Assembly: GCA_900540475.1 (NCBI GenBank)
Contig: UQGG01000009.1
Location: 1 to 64,000 of the forward strand
Direction: 5' to 3'
DNA: 64,000 bases
DNA from: an uncultured Robinsoniella sp.
GTDB taxonomy: Bacteria; Bacillota; Clostridia; Lachnospirales; Lachnospiraceae
Below are positions 8,276-17,495 of this stretch, piece after piece. A model generated the notes under the pieces. That model ran no database searches. It was not told where the DNA came from and saw nothing but the letters and a program-made list of their open reading frames with translations. The position numbers were made by a program, and so were the translations under genes. How positions within the stretch are numbered: position 1 is the first letter of the stretch; every line of letters starts with the position of its first letter.

Positions 8276-8953
8276 TTACAGATCCGTAAGAGAGACGTCT
8301 CCTCTCACAGCTGCCCAGTCTGCTTTAAAGTCATCCACTGCTTTCTTCACTGCCGCCATTTCAAAAGAACTGTGCATCAGCATCGGCTGTACCGTAGCTG
8401 TATGTGCCCCAGCGGTAAAAGCACGGTTCACCTGGCGGATATTCTTAAAACTGGCTGCAAGAATCTTACAGGAAGAATTATTTTCTTCAATTATCTGGCG
8501 GAAATCAGCAATCGTTTCTTCAAAATCCACATCCAGATTTTCCATGCGGTTGCAGTAGGGTGCAATGAAATCAGCCCCCGCCATAATCGCCATGAATCCC
8601 TGGATTTCGGTATAAATGGCGGTTGCTGTAACACCGATTCCCTTAGACTTTAACAGCATCATCGCTTTTAATCCCTCTTCCGTAGCCGGGATTTTAATAA
8701 ACACTTTATCATCTACATTTTTCAAAACCGCCTCTGCTTCTTTGAGCATTCCATCTGCATCTTCCGCAAGTACCTGCACATGAAGAGACTTTTCCATGCC
8801 GATTACTTTCCTGATTTCACGTAACGTACCGTACAGATCCACATTTCCCTCTGCCTTAAGTATACTGGGATTGCTGGTAACCCCTGTTATCGGATAATAC
8901 TGGCTGTACTTTTTAATCTCTTCTAAATTGGCTGTATCAAATAATAATTCCAT
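8276..8953 (-). CDS. Transaldolase / fructose-6-phosphate aldolase-family protein
   Basis: 225 residues, the short single-domain (TalC/FSA) type. The start MELLFDTANLEEIKKY, then TGVTSNPSI (residues 23-31) and FIKIPAT with the Schiff-base lysine at about 87, are diagnostic. C-terminal residues 164-185 (ILAASFKNIRQVNRAFTAGA) match the family. It exchanges dihydroxyacetone units or cleaves sugar phosphates in the cytoplasm. The start follows AGAGGAGA. It precedes the pentulose kinase by 40 bases in the same transcript, so the pair handles pentulose or pentitol breakdown. Transaldolase and F6P aldolase activities cannot be separated by eye. Confidence 0.87.
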   Translation of the reverse strand: MELLFDTANLEEIKKYSQYYPITGVTSNPSILKAEGNVDLYGTLREIRKVIGMEKSLHVQVLAEDADGMLKEAEAVLKNVDDKVFIKIPATEEGLKAMMLLKSKGIGVTATAIYTEIQGFMAIMAGADFIAPYCNRMENLDVDFEETIADFRQIIEENNSSCKILAASFKNIRQVNRAFTAGAHTATVQPMLMHSSFEMAAVKKAVDDFKADWAAVRGDVSLTDL

Positions 8954-8984
8954 ACTAATCTCCTCTTTCTTTTTCTATAAGAGG

Positions 8985-9013
8985 ATTATAATTTTATTTC
9001 ATCTGTTTGTCAA
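8985..9013 (-). promoter_or_regulatory. Consensus sigma-A promoter of the transaldolase/kinase operon
   Basis: On the minus strand, TTGACA (complement of 9008-9013), 17 bases, TATAAT (complement of 8985-8990): a perfect match in both boxes and spacing. The transcript would start about 25 bases before the ATG at 8953. So strong a core promoter implies repression, plausibly by the DeoR protein at 9686. Confidence 0.85.
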
Positions 9014-9074
9014 CACCATATTTACCAATGAAAGTATTATTTATTTCTTTCGTAAGTTCAAATTCCTTTCATCA

Positions 9075-9504
9075 CTACATTTCTCCCCGGGCTTCCCGCT
9101 CTCCCAGTTCTGCCATAATCACCGGATATTTTTTATCCAGCCGGTACAATAATGCCACAATCAAAACGAATACCCACACAATAACCGGTGCAAAGACATA
9201 TATGCCGATTATCCCCTGTATAACGGTCTGAGGCTGCGTAACTGCCGCGCCGGTGGAAGCCCACTACATCACCGATCATACCGAATATGAAGGCACTGAG
9301 CGGCGCCTGGCCTATTCCCCGCAGCACGGTAGTGAATACACACCAGTTATAATCATATGGATTGAGCATAAACAAAAACTGGTTGGAAAGTACCAGAATT
9401 CCCCCTATTACAATGAGTCTGCTTTTCGCAAAATATCTGCGCAGCAGCGTAAAATCAATATGACCATCATTTCCAACTTTTCCTATATTCTTATCCCTCC
9501 GCAT
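9075..9504 (-). pseudogene. Truncated, internally deleted GPH-family sugar transporter
   Basis: In one frame (from about 9490) reading TLLRRYFAKSRLIVIGG, then FLFMLNPYDYNWCVFTTVLRGIG and SAFIFGMIGDVV, the middle-to-late part of a glycoside-pentoside-hexuronide transporter is clear. After GDVV the frame is lost. In another frame the true C-terminus resumes: QPQTVIQGIIGIYVFAPVIVW, then YRLDKKYPVIMAELGERE, ending with TAG at 9077-9075. The segment normally between them, roughly 70 residues, is missing, as is the whole N-terminal half. It lies upstream of, and in line with, the transaldolase/kinase operon, and was probably its transporter. It is the same family as the intact gene at 10446. Confidence 0.78.
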
Positions 9505-9620
9505 AAAAATCCCCCTTTTCTGCTATATAGTTTTTGCCTGTCCTGATCTTATCTGTTCCAGGTATCAGTAAGGCATATTTTTATTCGAACCCAGAATCTC
9601 TTTCTTACGAAACCAGGTGA

Positions 9621-9649
9621 TTGTACTTTTACTTTCTTTATGATATAAT
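9621..9649 (+). promoter_or_regulatory. Promoter of the DeoR regulator
   Basis: TTGTAC (9621-9626), 17 bases, TATAAT (9644-9649), placed 37 bases before the ATG at 9686. The rest of the gap between 9505 and 9685 shows no further clear element. Confidence 0.6.
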
Positions 9650-9685
9650 CAATAAAATAATCCAAACATGTAAAGGGGATGCCCG

Positions 9686-10432
9686 ATGAATCATCGTGAA
9701 GAAAAAATCTTAGAACTGCTTACACTGGAGAATAAAATAGAAGTAGCCAGGCTTTCCGACCTGTTAGACGTTTCTAAAGTCACAATTCGAAAAGACCTGG
9801 ACAGCTTAGAGGAAAAGGGATTGATAAAAAGGGAACATGGATTTGCAGTGCTTGGTTCCCGGGAAGATATGAACTACCATCTGGCATTTCATTATGAAAA
9901 AAAGAAACAGATTGCCCGGGCAGCTGCCGGCATGGTGCAGGACGGGGAAACCTTAATGATCGAATCGGGATCTTGCTGCATTCTGCTCGCCGACGAATTG
10001 GCACGCACAAAGAAAGACCTGACTATCATTACCAACTCTGCATTTATAGCCGGGTATATCCGCCACTATCCTTCGGTGCAGGTCATTCTGCTTGGCGGTA
10101 CTTACCAGAAAGATTCCCAGGCTGTGGTAGGTCCGTTAACCATTCATAATGTGCGGACTTTTTTTGTAAACAGACTTTTTATCGGAATAGACGGATTCCA
10201 GGAAAGTTTTGGCTTTACCGGGAGTAATTTAATGCGCCGTGAGGTCATCCGCGCCATGTCCGAACAGGCAGAATACACCACCATATTAACAGAATGCGAG
10301 AAGTTTTCCCAAAAAGGAGCTGTCTCACTTCTGCAATACCATGAAGTATCCTGCCTGATCACTGATTCCGGGATTTCTGATGAAATAGCGGAGTTTTTAA
10401 AAAGCAAAGGGGTAAATGTAACTGTGGTGTAA
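9686..10432 (+). CDS. DeoR-family transcriptional regulator
   Basis: 248 residues. The first 60 form the DeoR helix-turn-helix (HREEKILELLTLENKIEVARLSDLL, then SKVTIRKDLDSLEEKGLIKREHG). The remainder is the sugar-phosphate sensor domain, with LMIESGSCCILLADEL near 90, NSAFIAGYI near 118 and VGPLTI near 152. Such proteins usually repress catabolic operons and release DNA on binding a phosphorylated sugar. AAAGGGGATGCCCG precedes the ATG. It is divergent from the transporter remnant and the transaldolase/kinase operon, its most likely target, and convergent with the GPH transporter 13 bases away. Confidence 0.92.
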   Translation: MNHREEKILELLTLENKIEVARLSDLLDVSKVTIRKDLDSLEEKGLIKREHGFAVLGSREDMNYHLAFHYEKKKQIARAAAGMVQDGETLMIESGSCCILLADELARTKKDLTIITNSAFIAGYIRHYPSVQVILLGGTYQKDSQAVVGPLTIHNVRTFFVNRLFIGIDGFQESFGFTGSNLMRREVIRAMSEQAEYTTILTECEKFSQKGAVSLLQYHEVSCLITDSGISDEIAEFLKSKGVNVTVV

Positions 10433-10445
10433 TTTGGGGAATTTG

Positions 10446-11777
10446 CTAAGGAATGATGCTTATTCTTCTCTCGTCCAAAACCTTGCTCATTTCCGCCCTT
10501 TTCTTATCCAGATTATAAAAATACATTAAAATTCCAATTACCAGACACAATCCCAGTGGAATCCAGATAAAGCTTGCTTCGATACATGCCAGCGCCTTTG
10601 GGGACTGTTTTTCATTTGCCGCATAGCCGCCCCATTTCAAAATTCCTCCGATCACCGCACTTGCAAGTCCCATGCTCGCCTTCACGAAGAACCCCTGAAA
10701 CGCTGCAATCAGTCCTGATATATTCTTATTCTTTTTATACTCCGAATAATCAATCACATCCGGCTGGATGGCAAAAGTAACACCAAAGATTCCATAAATT
10801 CCAAGTCCGGTAACTACCAGACCGGTCAGCAGGAAAAAGGAAGAAGACCTGCCTGCATAAATCATGATGTCACCTGCAATATAAATGATGAGGCTTAGAT
10901 ACATCACCCACTTCTTTCCATATTTCCTCTGAAGTGCCGGCAGAACCAAGAGCATAGGAAGCCCCGAAAGAATTCCAAGAAGCCCCACAAGTGTCAGCCA
11001 TTGTGTCTTTTGGAGATTATATGTAAAATAGTAAATGACCGTGGTACTTCGGAATACATACAGTCCAAAATACAGAAAGTTCAGGATAAAAAACAAGATA
11101 CTCTGGTCTGTCAGCCCCTTCAGGCTTTCCCGAAGCGTCACCTTTTGTTCCTGCACGGTAGAAGGAACAACCTCTTTCGTACTGAGAAAAGTAATTATAA
11201 ATATAATCATAGCCACAATTCCATACAGACTCATGGTGATGAGATATCCCCGGGCTTTGTCTCCTTTTCCAAAGAATTCCACCAGTGGTGCAGTAATTGT
11301 CATAACAACCGCAGTCCCAAGCATTGCACAAATCATTCTGGTCGAAACCAGACAGTTTCTCTCATGCAGATCAGATGTGAGCCTTGGCACGATGGTATTC
11401 AGGGGGATATTTACAATGGTATACGCAGTACAGAGAAGACAGTACGTAACATACGCCCATACAATTTTTCCCACACTCCCCAGCTCCGGTATATAGAAAG
11501 TCGCAATGGTAAATACGGCAAAAGGGATCGCTCCTATAAGAAAATACGGCCTGCCCTGCCCCCACCGGGTATGAGTCTTATCCACAATAATCCCCATCCC
11601 CGTATCGGTAAGTGCATCAATAAATTTGGTAACAAGCATCAGGGTACCGGCAACAGCTGCCGATATACCAAATACATCCGTATAAAATATCATCAGATAG
11701 GACGCCATTGTACTGAATACAAGATTGCACCCCAGGTCACCGATTCCATATCCCACTCTTTTTCTCCACTTTTTCAT
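10446..11777 (-). CDS. GPH-family (glycoside-pentoside-hexuronide:cation symporter) transporter
   Basis: 443 residues with twelve predicted membrane segments. The N-terminus (RVGYGIGDLGCNLVFSTMASYLMIFYTD) and the loop FIDALTDTGMGIIVDKTHTRWGQGRPYFL near residue 50-80 are classic GPH features. FGVTFAIQPDVIDYSEYKKNKN is the conserved segment after TM8. It imports a sugar or polyol with a cation. The ATG at 11777 is preferred over 11783, since GAGGAG is seven bases away from the former but one from the latter. It is the last gene of the SDR-kinase-transporter operon and is convergent with DeoR. Confidence 0.88.
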   Translation of the reverse strand: MKKWRKRVGYGIGDLGCNLVFSTMASYLMIFYTDVFGISAAVAGTLMLVTKFIDALTDTGMGIIVDKTHTRWGQGRPYFLIGAIPFAVFTIATFYIPELGSVGKIVWAYVTYCLLCTAYTIVNIPLNTIVPRLTSDLHERNCLVSTRMICAMLGTAVVMTITAPLVEFFGKGDKARGYLITMSLYGIVAMIIFIITFLSTKEVVPSTVQEQKVTLRESLKGLTDQSILFFILNFLYFGLYVFRSTTVIYYFTYNLQKTQWLTLVGLLGILSGLPMLLVLPALQRKYGKKWVMYLSLIIYIAGDIMIYAGRSSSFFLLTGLVVTGLGIYGIFGVTFAIQPDVIDYSEYKKNKNISGLIAAFQGFFVKASMGLASAVIGGILKWGGYAANEKQSPKALACIEASFIWIPLGLCLVIGILMYFYNLDKKRAEMSKVLDERRISIIP

Positions 11778-11817
11778 AATCATTCTCCTCTAAAAGACTT
11801 TCTGAATTTCTTTGCAT

Positions 11818-13338
11818 TTATATCTTTGACAGTTTTTTCATGTCTTCTTTCAAATTTTCATACATTGACTGGTAAACCGCATAATATTCATTGTATTTTT
11901 CATGGTTTTGCTGGTTTGGCATAATTTTCTCATCCAGAACCTGCCATTGCTTTACCTGTTCGTAGGTGAGCAGCCCTGTTCCGATACCAGCCAGCATTAC
12001 ATCCCCCATATTTGCCTCCACATCATAGATGGGGCATACCACAGGATATCCCGTTACATCCGCGAAAATCTGACGCCATACCTTTGACTTGGTCACTCCC
12101 CCTGCCAGCAGAATGTATTCACCCAGATTTTCTCCGGTAGCTTCCATTGCATTTCTAAGGGAATATGCCACAGCTTCCAAAAATGCCCGGTACAGATGTG
12201 CCCTGGTGTGAGTCAGCGACAGTCCCAGAATGGTTCCTTTTGCATCAGAATCCCATACAGGGCTTCTTTCTCCCATAAAATACGGCAGCACCACAAGCCC
12301 TTCGCTTCCAGCCGGAAGCTTTTCTGCTTCAGCATTTAATACATCATATGCCTTTGGACCACCCGCTTTTTCCGCCTCCACTTCGAACTGGCAGATCGTA
12401 TTACGAAACCATTTCACAATTGCCCCGGCTGTAGCTCCCCCGGCAAAATAATAAGATAGTTTCTTTGCGTCATACAGATAAGGCCATACAATCAGTCCTT
12501 TTCCCTTTACCGGTTTATCCGAAATCAGTGCCGCACACATAGAGGTTCCGATGGCAGCTGCATAGATGCCGGAATCAAAAACACCAAGACCTATATTCGC
12601 AGCTCCGCAGTCAATCCCTCCTGCTATAACCGGCATTCCTTCCCACAGTCCCAGTTCCTGTGCCATCTCTTCTGTGAGTCCCCCCACAATATCTGTGGAC
12701 TCCACTATTTTCTGAGGCATCATGGACAGCGGTATTCCCATGGCTTCCATCATTTCTTCCGACCATTCTCTGCGGTTCATATCAAAGATACCTCCGATAT
12801 TACCTGCTGAAGAATAATCAATGGCAATTTCTCCTGTCATTTTATAGATGACATAGTCATTCGGCGGCAGAAACATTCTGGTCTTTTCCCAGTTTTCCGG
12901 TTCATGGTTCTTCATCCAGAGTATCTTGGTATAGCCGTAATAGGGATCTGCTCCATTGTGTGTGATTTCAAGCAGTTTCTCTTCCCCGATATTTTCCAGC
13001 ACCCAGGAAGCCTCTTCATCTGCCCGCCTGTCCATCCAGATCATACAGGGCCTGACCGGGTTCATCTGATCATCCAGAGGAATACCGGATCCTCCGTATA
13101 ATCCACTGATTGCAATTCCCCGGATATCCCGGGGATTGATTCCGGATGCCTTAACTGTCTCCTTAATGGATGCCAAAGCTGCATCCGTCCACACTTCCGG
13201 CCACTGCTCTGCCCATAATGGCTTTGGCGTCAGCACATCATATTCCTGCAGATTCTGGGCAATCAATTTTCCCTGGGTATCCATCAAAATAGTTTTCGTA
13301 CCGGATGTTCCGATATCCGTTCCTAATAAATAATTCAT
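11818..13338 (-). CDS. FGGY-family carbohydrate kinase
   Basis: 506 residues. It opens with LLGTDIGTSGTKTILMD, the FGGY phosphate-binding loop, and has AGGIDCGAANIGLG near 238 and ILLAGGVTKSKVWRQIFADVTG near 413. SGLYGGSGIPLD near residue 80 and PCMIWMDRRA differ from the xylulokinase at 6754, so the substrate is probably a different ketose or polyol. The start at 13338 is chosen because GGAGGAAGAAAG precedes it; the frame continues 12 codons upstream. The neighbouring SDR would make the ketose that this enzyme phosphorylates. Regulation is probably by the divergent ROK protein. Confidence 0.86.
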   Translation of the reverse strand: MNYLLGTDIGTSGTKTILMDTQGKLIAQNLQEYDVLTPKPLWAEQWPEVWTDAALASIKETVKASGINPRDIRGIAISGLYGGSGIPLDDQMNPVRPCMIWMDRRADEEASWVLENIGEEKLLEITHNGADPYYGYTKILWMKNHEPENWEKTRMFLPPNDYVIYKMTGEIAIDYSSAGNIGGIFDMNRREWSEEMMEAMGIPLSMMPQKIVESTDIVGGLTEEMAQELGLWEGMPVIAGGIDCGAANIGLGVFDSGIYAAAIGTSMCAALISDKPVKGKGLIVWPYLYDAKKLSYYFAGGATAGAIVKWFRNTICQFEVEAEKAGGPKAYDVLNAEAEKLPAGSEGLVVLPYFMGERSPVWDSDAKGTILGLSLTHTRAHLYRAFLEAVAYSLRNAMEATGENLGEYILLAGGVTKSKVWRQIFADVTGYPVVCPIYDVEANMGDVMLAGIGTGLLTYEQVKQWQVLDEKIMPNQQNHEKYNEYYAVYQSMYENLKEDMKKLSKI

Positions 13339-13452
13339 CTTTCTTCCTCCTGGTGGGGTTTTTATACTGTTCATTTATGCTATTCCTATTTAATGTGTTT
13401 TTTACTGTTCATTTTATTGGTACTTCTTTCGCAAACGATATACCGAATCGCA

Positions 13453-14229
13453 TTAGAAGCAGGTAAATGCTCCGTCCACAATAAAGTCTGATCCTGTTGT
13501 AAAGGAACTGGTATCTCCTGCCAGATAGACGCAGATAGACTGGAGTTCCTCGGGTCTGCCCATTCTGCCAAGGGGTGCCATTGCGTTCCACTGCTCAATC
13601 AGTGGCTGCAGGCTTGGTGAATTCAGGGTCAGTTCAGTCCCAATATATCCCGGGCTGATACAGTTAACCCGTACATTTCTCTTCGCCCATTCAATAGCCA
13701 GTGATTTCGTCAGCTGGATCACTCCTGCTTTTGATGCATTGTAGGAACACTGGGGCTGTGGTACATTAACAATGTGGGCAGACATAGATGCCGTATTAAT
13801 AATGGAACCGCCGCCCTGCTTCAGCATCACTTTCCCTGCTGCCTGAGCAGTTAAAAATACACCAGTGAGATTAATATCGATCACTTTTTTCCATTGGTCA
13901 AAGGTCATCTCTTCAGCCGGTATATTCATGCAGATTCCTGCATTACAAAATGCAACATCCAGTCTCTGAAATCTATTTAAAATCGTATCCATCATTGCCT
14001 GCACTTCATCCGGCTTTGTTACATCTGTTTTGACAGCAATGGTTTCTACTCCATTTTCAGCAGCAAGCTGTTCTGCGGTTCTTTCAGCCTCTTCTATATC
14101 CACATCCACAATCGCCAGATCTGCCCCTGCTTGGGCAAATGCCGTAGCAACTGATTTCCCGATACCTCTAGCTCCTCCTGTTACAAAGATTTTTTTACCG
14201 TCCAGTCTCATTTTTTCAATAATTCCCAT
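13453..14229 (-). CDS. SDR-family oxidoreductase, polyol dehydrogenase-like
   Basis: 258 residues with a classical short-chain dehydrogenase layout: TGGARGIGKSVA (residues 17-28) for the dinucleotide, NAG near 98, the catalytic serine in NTASMSA near 148 and YNASK (Tyr and Lys) near 161. The acidic residue in IVDVDIEEAE suggests NAD preference. The closest-looking relatives are sorbose/sorbitol, arabinitol or L-xylulose dehydrogenases. It is first in the operon with an FGGY kinase and a GPH transporter, fitting oxidation of a polyol to a ketose before phosphorylation. AAAGGA precedes the ATG. Between this gene and the kinase lie 114 bases with nothing evident. Confidence 0.88.
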   Translation of the reverse strand: MGIIEKMRLDGKKIFVTGGARGIGKSVATAFAQAGADLAIVDVDIEEAERTAEQLAAENGVETIAVKTDVTKPDEVQAMMDTILNRFQRLDVAFCNAGICMNIPAEEMTFDQWKKVIDINLTGVFLTAQAAGKVMLKQGGGSIINTASMSAHIVNVPQPQCSYNASKAGVIQLTKSLAIEWAKRNVRVNCISPGYIGTELTLNSPSLQPLIEQWNAMAPLGRMGRPEELQSICVYLAGDTSSFTTGSDFIVDGAFTCF

Positions 14230-14341
14230 ATCGTTCCATCCTTTCTACACTTTTACGTAGTTTGCTTTTGTGATACCGTTTTGTATCTCTGTTTATGGTT
14301 TCTTTTTAGTATCGTTTTTGAAATTTCAATTTATGTACTTT

Positions 14342-14368
14342 CATTTTATAAAATGATTTTGTAAAATG
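14342..14368. promoter_or_regulatory. Tandem palindromes between the SDR and ROK genes
   Basis: CATTTTATAAAATG at 14342-14355 is a perfect 14-base palindrome. It is followed by GATTTTGTAAAATG at 14355-14368, a near-palindrome of the same form. The pair sits in the 338-base divergent gap 14230-14567, which is very AT-rich; a TATAAT at 14492-14497 is a possible -10 for the ROK gene. A ROK-family repressor is a natural binder, by inference. Confidence 0.5.
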
Positions 14369-14567
14369 TAATTAAATAATAGCTCTTTTTTACAACTTGT
14401 GCAAGATGGAATAATACTCAAAATTACAATTTGATTTTTAGTTAAATTTACCAAAAGTCTTTTTATAATTTATTTACATAAAATAATATGCTATAATGAT
14501 TTTGCAAATCTATTTTACATAACTAAATAAAATCCGCGATTTACTTTAATAAAAGGAGTCTGTTATT

Positions 14568-15722
14568 ATGGAAAAGTTTTCTCTTACCGATATAAAAAAA
14601 ATGAACTATTCTGACGTTTATCATTTTATCTATGCCAATGATAAATGTTCCAAGCAATCCATTGCAAATGCACTGCAGATGAGCCTTCCTACCGTAACAC
14701 AGCATTTAAATATGCTTCTGGAAGAAGGCTTTATTGAGACCTGCGGACAGCTTCAGTCTCAGATTGGCAGAAAGGCGGTTGCCTATACCATTACCCCTGC
14801 TGCCAGAGTATCCATTGGAGTGGAAATTTTAAAAAACAAGCTGACCATCGCTGTTCTGGACCTGTATGGACATATCCGGTTTCAGAAAGTCTGCCGGATC
14901 CCTTTTCAGGACTCCGCGGATTATTTTAAAGATGTCAGCACCGAAATCAGGCAGTTTATCCTGGAACATGAAATCGAGGGTAAAGATGTTCTTGGAATTG
15001 CATTTGCTCTGCAGGGTCTGGTGTCCCAGGACAGCCGGAATATCATCTATGGCAAAATTCTGAACTGCACCGGGCTGTCCATCGCTTCCTTTGAAAAATA
15101 TCTGGACTATCCCTGCCGTTTTGTACATGACGCAGAGTGTGCTGCCATGACAGAACTCTGGGATCATCCGGAGCTTTCACACGCCGTATATTTTTCGCTG
15201 GGCTACCATTTGGGCGGTGCTATCATTATCAATGGAGAAATCCAGAGCGGGCGCACGGGACGGAGCGGCACCATTGAACATATGACCCTTGTTCCAGGAG
15301 GACTTCCCTGTTACTGCGGACAAATGGGCTGCATGGAATGCTATTGCTCAGCCAATGCCCTGCTTGCGGGAACCGGGGATTCCGGGAATGAGGATCTGGA
15401 TGCATTCTTCGAAGCCAAAAATGCCGGCAGCCGGGAACAAGAGGACCGCTGGGTACGCTATCTCAACTATCTTGCCATGGCAATCAACAATCTTCATATG
15501 GTGATCGACAGCGAGGTCATCCTGGGCGGACATCTGGCACCTTACATGAACGAGCAGGATCTGGTATATCTCCATGCCCGCATGCAAAAAATCACAGCCT
15601 TTCCGGAAACAGAAACATTCCTTTCCCTTGGGAAAAGAAAAAGCAGCACCGTCGCTACCGGAGCTGCTCTTTACTATATAAAAGATTTCCTGCAAAATCT
15701 AAGTGAAGGGCATGACTGGTAA
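14568..15722 (+). CDS. ROK-family transcriptional regulator (NagC/XylR type)
   Basis: 384 residues. Residues 10-75 form a MarR-like winged helix (NDKCSKQSIANALQMSLPTVTQHLNMLLEEGFI). The rest is a ROK sugar-kinase-like domain with VGVEIL near 85 in place of the ATP-binding DxGxT, typical of regulators rather than kinases. The zinc motif CYCGQMGCMECYCS (about 244-257) and the preceding GTIEHM are intact. ROK regulators bind a sugar and usually repress neighbouring genes, here the SDR-kinase-transporter operon. AAAGGAG precedes the ATG. Its stop codon lies in the loop of a hairpin shared with the convergent SDR. Confidence 0.92.
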   Translation: MEKFSLTDIKKMNYSDVYHFIYANDKCSKQSIANALQMSLPTVTQHLNMLLEEGFIETCGQLQSQIGRKAVAYTITPAARVSIGVEILKNKLTIAVLDLYGHIRFQKVCRIPFQDSADYFKDVSTEIRQFILEHEIEGKDVLGIAFALQGLVSQDSRNIIYGKILNCTGLSIASFEKYLDYPCRFVHDAECAAMTELWDHPELSHAVYFSLGYHLGGAIIINGEIQSGRTGRSGTIEHMTLVPGGLPCYCGQMGCMECYCSANALLAGTGDSGNEDLDAFFEAKNAGSREQEDRWVRYLNYLAMAINNLHMVIDSEVILGGHLAPYMNEQDLVYLHARMQKITAFPETETFLSLGKRKSSTVATGAALYYIKDFLQNLSEGHDW

Positions 15723-15751
15723 ATCATGCCCCTGGTACAGCATTGCTGTAC
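15708..15751. terminator. Two hairpins between convergent ROK and SDR genes
   Basis: GGGCATGA (15708-15715) pairs with TCATGCCC (15724-15731), enclosing the ROK stop codon. Directly after it, GTACAGC (15735-15741) pairs with GCTGTAC (15745-15751). Neither has a T-run, so termination efficiency is uncertain. Confidence 0.4.
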
Positions 15752-15762
15752 TGGCTGCAAAA

Positions 15763-16587
15763 TCAAAACGAAGTCCATCCACCATCAGTCTGAACCACGG
15801 CACCTGTCATATGCGTCGCATCCTCAGAAACCAAAAATAAAATGGATGCCGCCTGTTCCTCTGCCGTCGCTTCTCTCTCCTGCATGGTTTTCGTTTTCTG
15901 CCCTGCCATGGACTGTGCTTTTTTCGGGTCCAGTCCAGCATCCAGAGCTTCCTTCTGCTTCTTCATTACAAATGCATAGGCTTCCTCCACCATTGGGGTT
16001 GCCGTCCCTGCAGGGTTTACAGAATTGACACGAATACCATAACGGGCATAATCCAGCGCCAGATTCTTGGTCAGTCCATTTACGGCATGTTTTGAGGAAA
16101 CATAAGCCGGATTTCCCGGCAAGCCCGTCACTCCTGCTATGGATGCATTATTTACGATAACGCCTCCTGTACCCTGGCTCAAAAATTGGGACAGTTCACT
16201 TTTACAGCAAAAATAAACACTGTAAAAGTTATTAGCCATTGTATAATCCATATCTTCTTTTTTTAAGTTATGCAAAGGACTGGGGTTACCCATCACTCCT
16301 GCATTGTTAACGGCGATATCCAGTTTTCCAAAATGCTGCACTGTTTCCTGTACCATTCTGTCAGCATTCTCCTGCTTTGAAATATCCAGATTTAAAAAGA
16401 TGCCTTCGCCGCCGCTTTCTGTTATTTCCCGTAAAACCTCTTCCCCCTGCTCTGCCCGGATATCAACTAACACCACCTTTGCTCCTTCTGCAGCTGCTCT
16501 CTTTGCCGTTGCTTTCCCGATTCCTCTGGAAGCGCCGGTTATGATCATAACCTTATCTTCAAATCTTCCTTTAAATATCATCGTCAT
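15763..16587 (-). CDS. SDR-family oxidoreductase
   Basis: 274 residues. ITGASRGIGKATA near residue 16 is the dinucleotide loop, VDIRAE near 41 suggests NAD, NNAG near 93, the serine lies in NNASIAG near 147 and YVSSK near 159 gives the catalytic Tyr and Lys. An unusual insert, YAFVMKKQKEALDAGLDPKKAQSM, lies near the substrate loop at about 205-228. The substrate is unknown; sugar, polyol or hydroxy-acid are possible. The start at 16587 follows AAAAGGAGG by six bases, and the frame is open 11 codons further. It stands alone, convergent with ROK and divergent from the two-component system. Confidence 0.85.
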   Translation of the reverse strand: MTMIFKGRFEDKVMIITGASRGIGKATAKRAAAEGAKVVLVDIRAEQGEEVLREITESGGEGIFLNLDISKQENADRMVQETVQHFGKLDIAVNNAGVMGNPSPLHNLKKEDMDYTMANNFYSVYFCCKSELSQFLSQGTGGVIVNNASIAGVTGLPGNPAYVSSKHAVNGLTKNLALDYARYGIRVNSVNPAGTATPMVEEAYAFVMKKQKEALDAGLDPKKAQSMAGQKTKTMQEREATAEEQAASILFLVSEDATHMTGAVVQTDGGWTSF

Positions 16588-16689
16588 TCGAAACCTCCTT
16601 TTCCAGTAGTGTATACGCAATATGCAGATCTTAGTCCATTATTTTACCGCAAGATTCCTATGATGCTAAGACCTGAACTCATTATCTGT

Positions 16690-16756
16690 TTGCAATGTTC
16701 ATTCCCAGGCACTATAATGAAAAAAACAACTTAATGCTGATACGAATCAATTCGTA
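16690..16756 (+). promoter_or_regulatory. Promoter and palindrome before the response regulator
   Basis: TTGCAA (16690-16695), 17 bases, TATAAT (16713-16718). A palindrome TACGAATCAATTCGTA at 16741-16756 lies in the leader; its half ATTCGTAA recurs before the ABC operon at 18460, so it may be a binding site of the response regulator. Confidence 0.5.
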
Positions 16757-16793
16757 AATGCCAGGTTGTATCAACCGAAATGAGGTGGAAAAA

Positions 16794-17495
16794 TTGAAAA
16801 TTTTATTAGTTGAAGACGATATAGAAATCAGTAACATGCTGAGAAATTTTTTACTCACAGAAAATTTTGAGGTCATTGCCGCAAAGGATGGTGCGGAGGC
16901 ATGTCAATTATTCCGTGAAATATCCTTTGATCTTGTATTGTTAGATTTAATGATTCCAAAAATCAGCGGTATGGAAGTCATGCTGCAGATCCGAAAAGAA
17001 AGTGTTGTGCCCATTATCATTATGTCCGCAAAAGATACCGATTCCGATATTACATTAGGATTAGGCTTAGGGGCAGATGATTATATAATCAAGCCATTTT
17101 CTGTCACTCAGGTTGTGGCAAGAATCAAGGCAAATCTGCGCAGAACCCAGCAATACGCTCCGCTTTCGCCGGCAGTCTCTGATAACGAAAAGACCCTTTT
17201 TACCTGCAGGGATCTTATTTTGAATGCCGATGATTACTCTGTTCAGAAAAATGGACAGAAACTGGAGCTTACAGCAAAAGAATTTGATATTTTAAAGCTG
17301 CTTTTACAAAATCCCAAGAAAGTCTATACAAAGGAACAGATTTATTCCCTGATCTGGAATGACGCATATTTGGGTGATGAAAATGCCGTTAATGTACATA
17401 TCAGCAGATTGAGAAATAAAATTGAAGATAACCCCCGTTCTCCTGAATATGTAATTACAGTATGGGGAATCGGCTATAAGTTAGGAGATCTATAA
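16794..17495 (+). CDS. OmpR-family response regulator
   Basis: 233 residues. The receiver domain has the acidic pair in LVEDDIE (8-9), the phospho-accepting aspartate in LVLLDLMIPK (51) and the lysine in YIIKPFS near 99. The C-terminal winged helix runs from about 135 (LTAKEFDILKLLLQNP, then VYTKEQIYSLIW, ending VWGIGYKLGD). The TTG at 16794 is chosen because AGGTGG precedes it by five bases; the ATG at 16758 in the same frame has no ribosome-binding site. The stop and the kinase start overlap (TAATG), indicating translational coupling. It probably drives the ABC transporter genes at 18536. Confidence 0.92.
   Translation: MKILLVEDDIEISNMLRNFLLTENFEVIAAKDGAEACQLFREISFDLVLLDLMIPKISGMEVMLQIRKESVVPIIIMSAKDTDSDITLGLGLGADDYIIKPFSVTQVVARIKANLRRTQQYAPLSPAVSDNEKTLFTCRDLILNADDYSVQKNGQKLELTAKEFDILKLLLQNPKKVYTKEQIYSLIWNDAYLGDENAVNVHISRLRNKIEDNPRSPEYVITVWGIGYKLGDL

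Noticed and set aside
11001..11924. 307-codon plus-strand frame
   Set aside because: It lies antisense to the GPH transporter and kinase genes and has low-complexity, non-protein-like composition.
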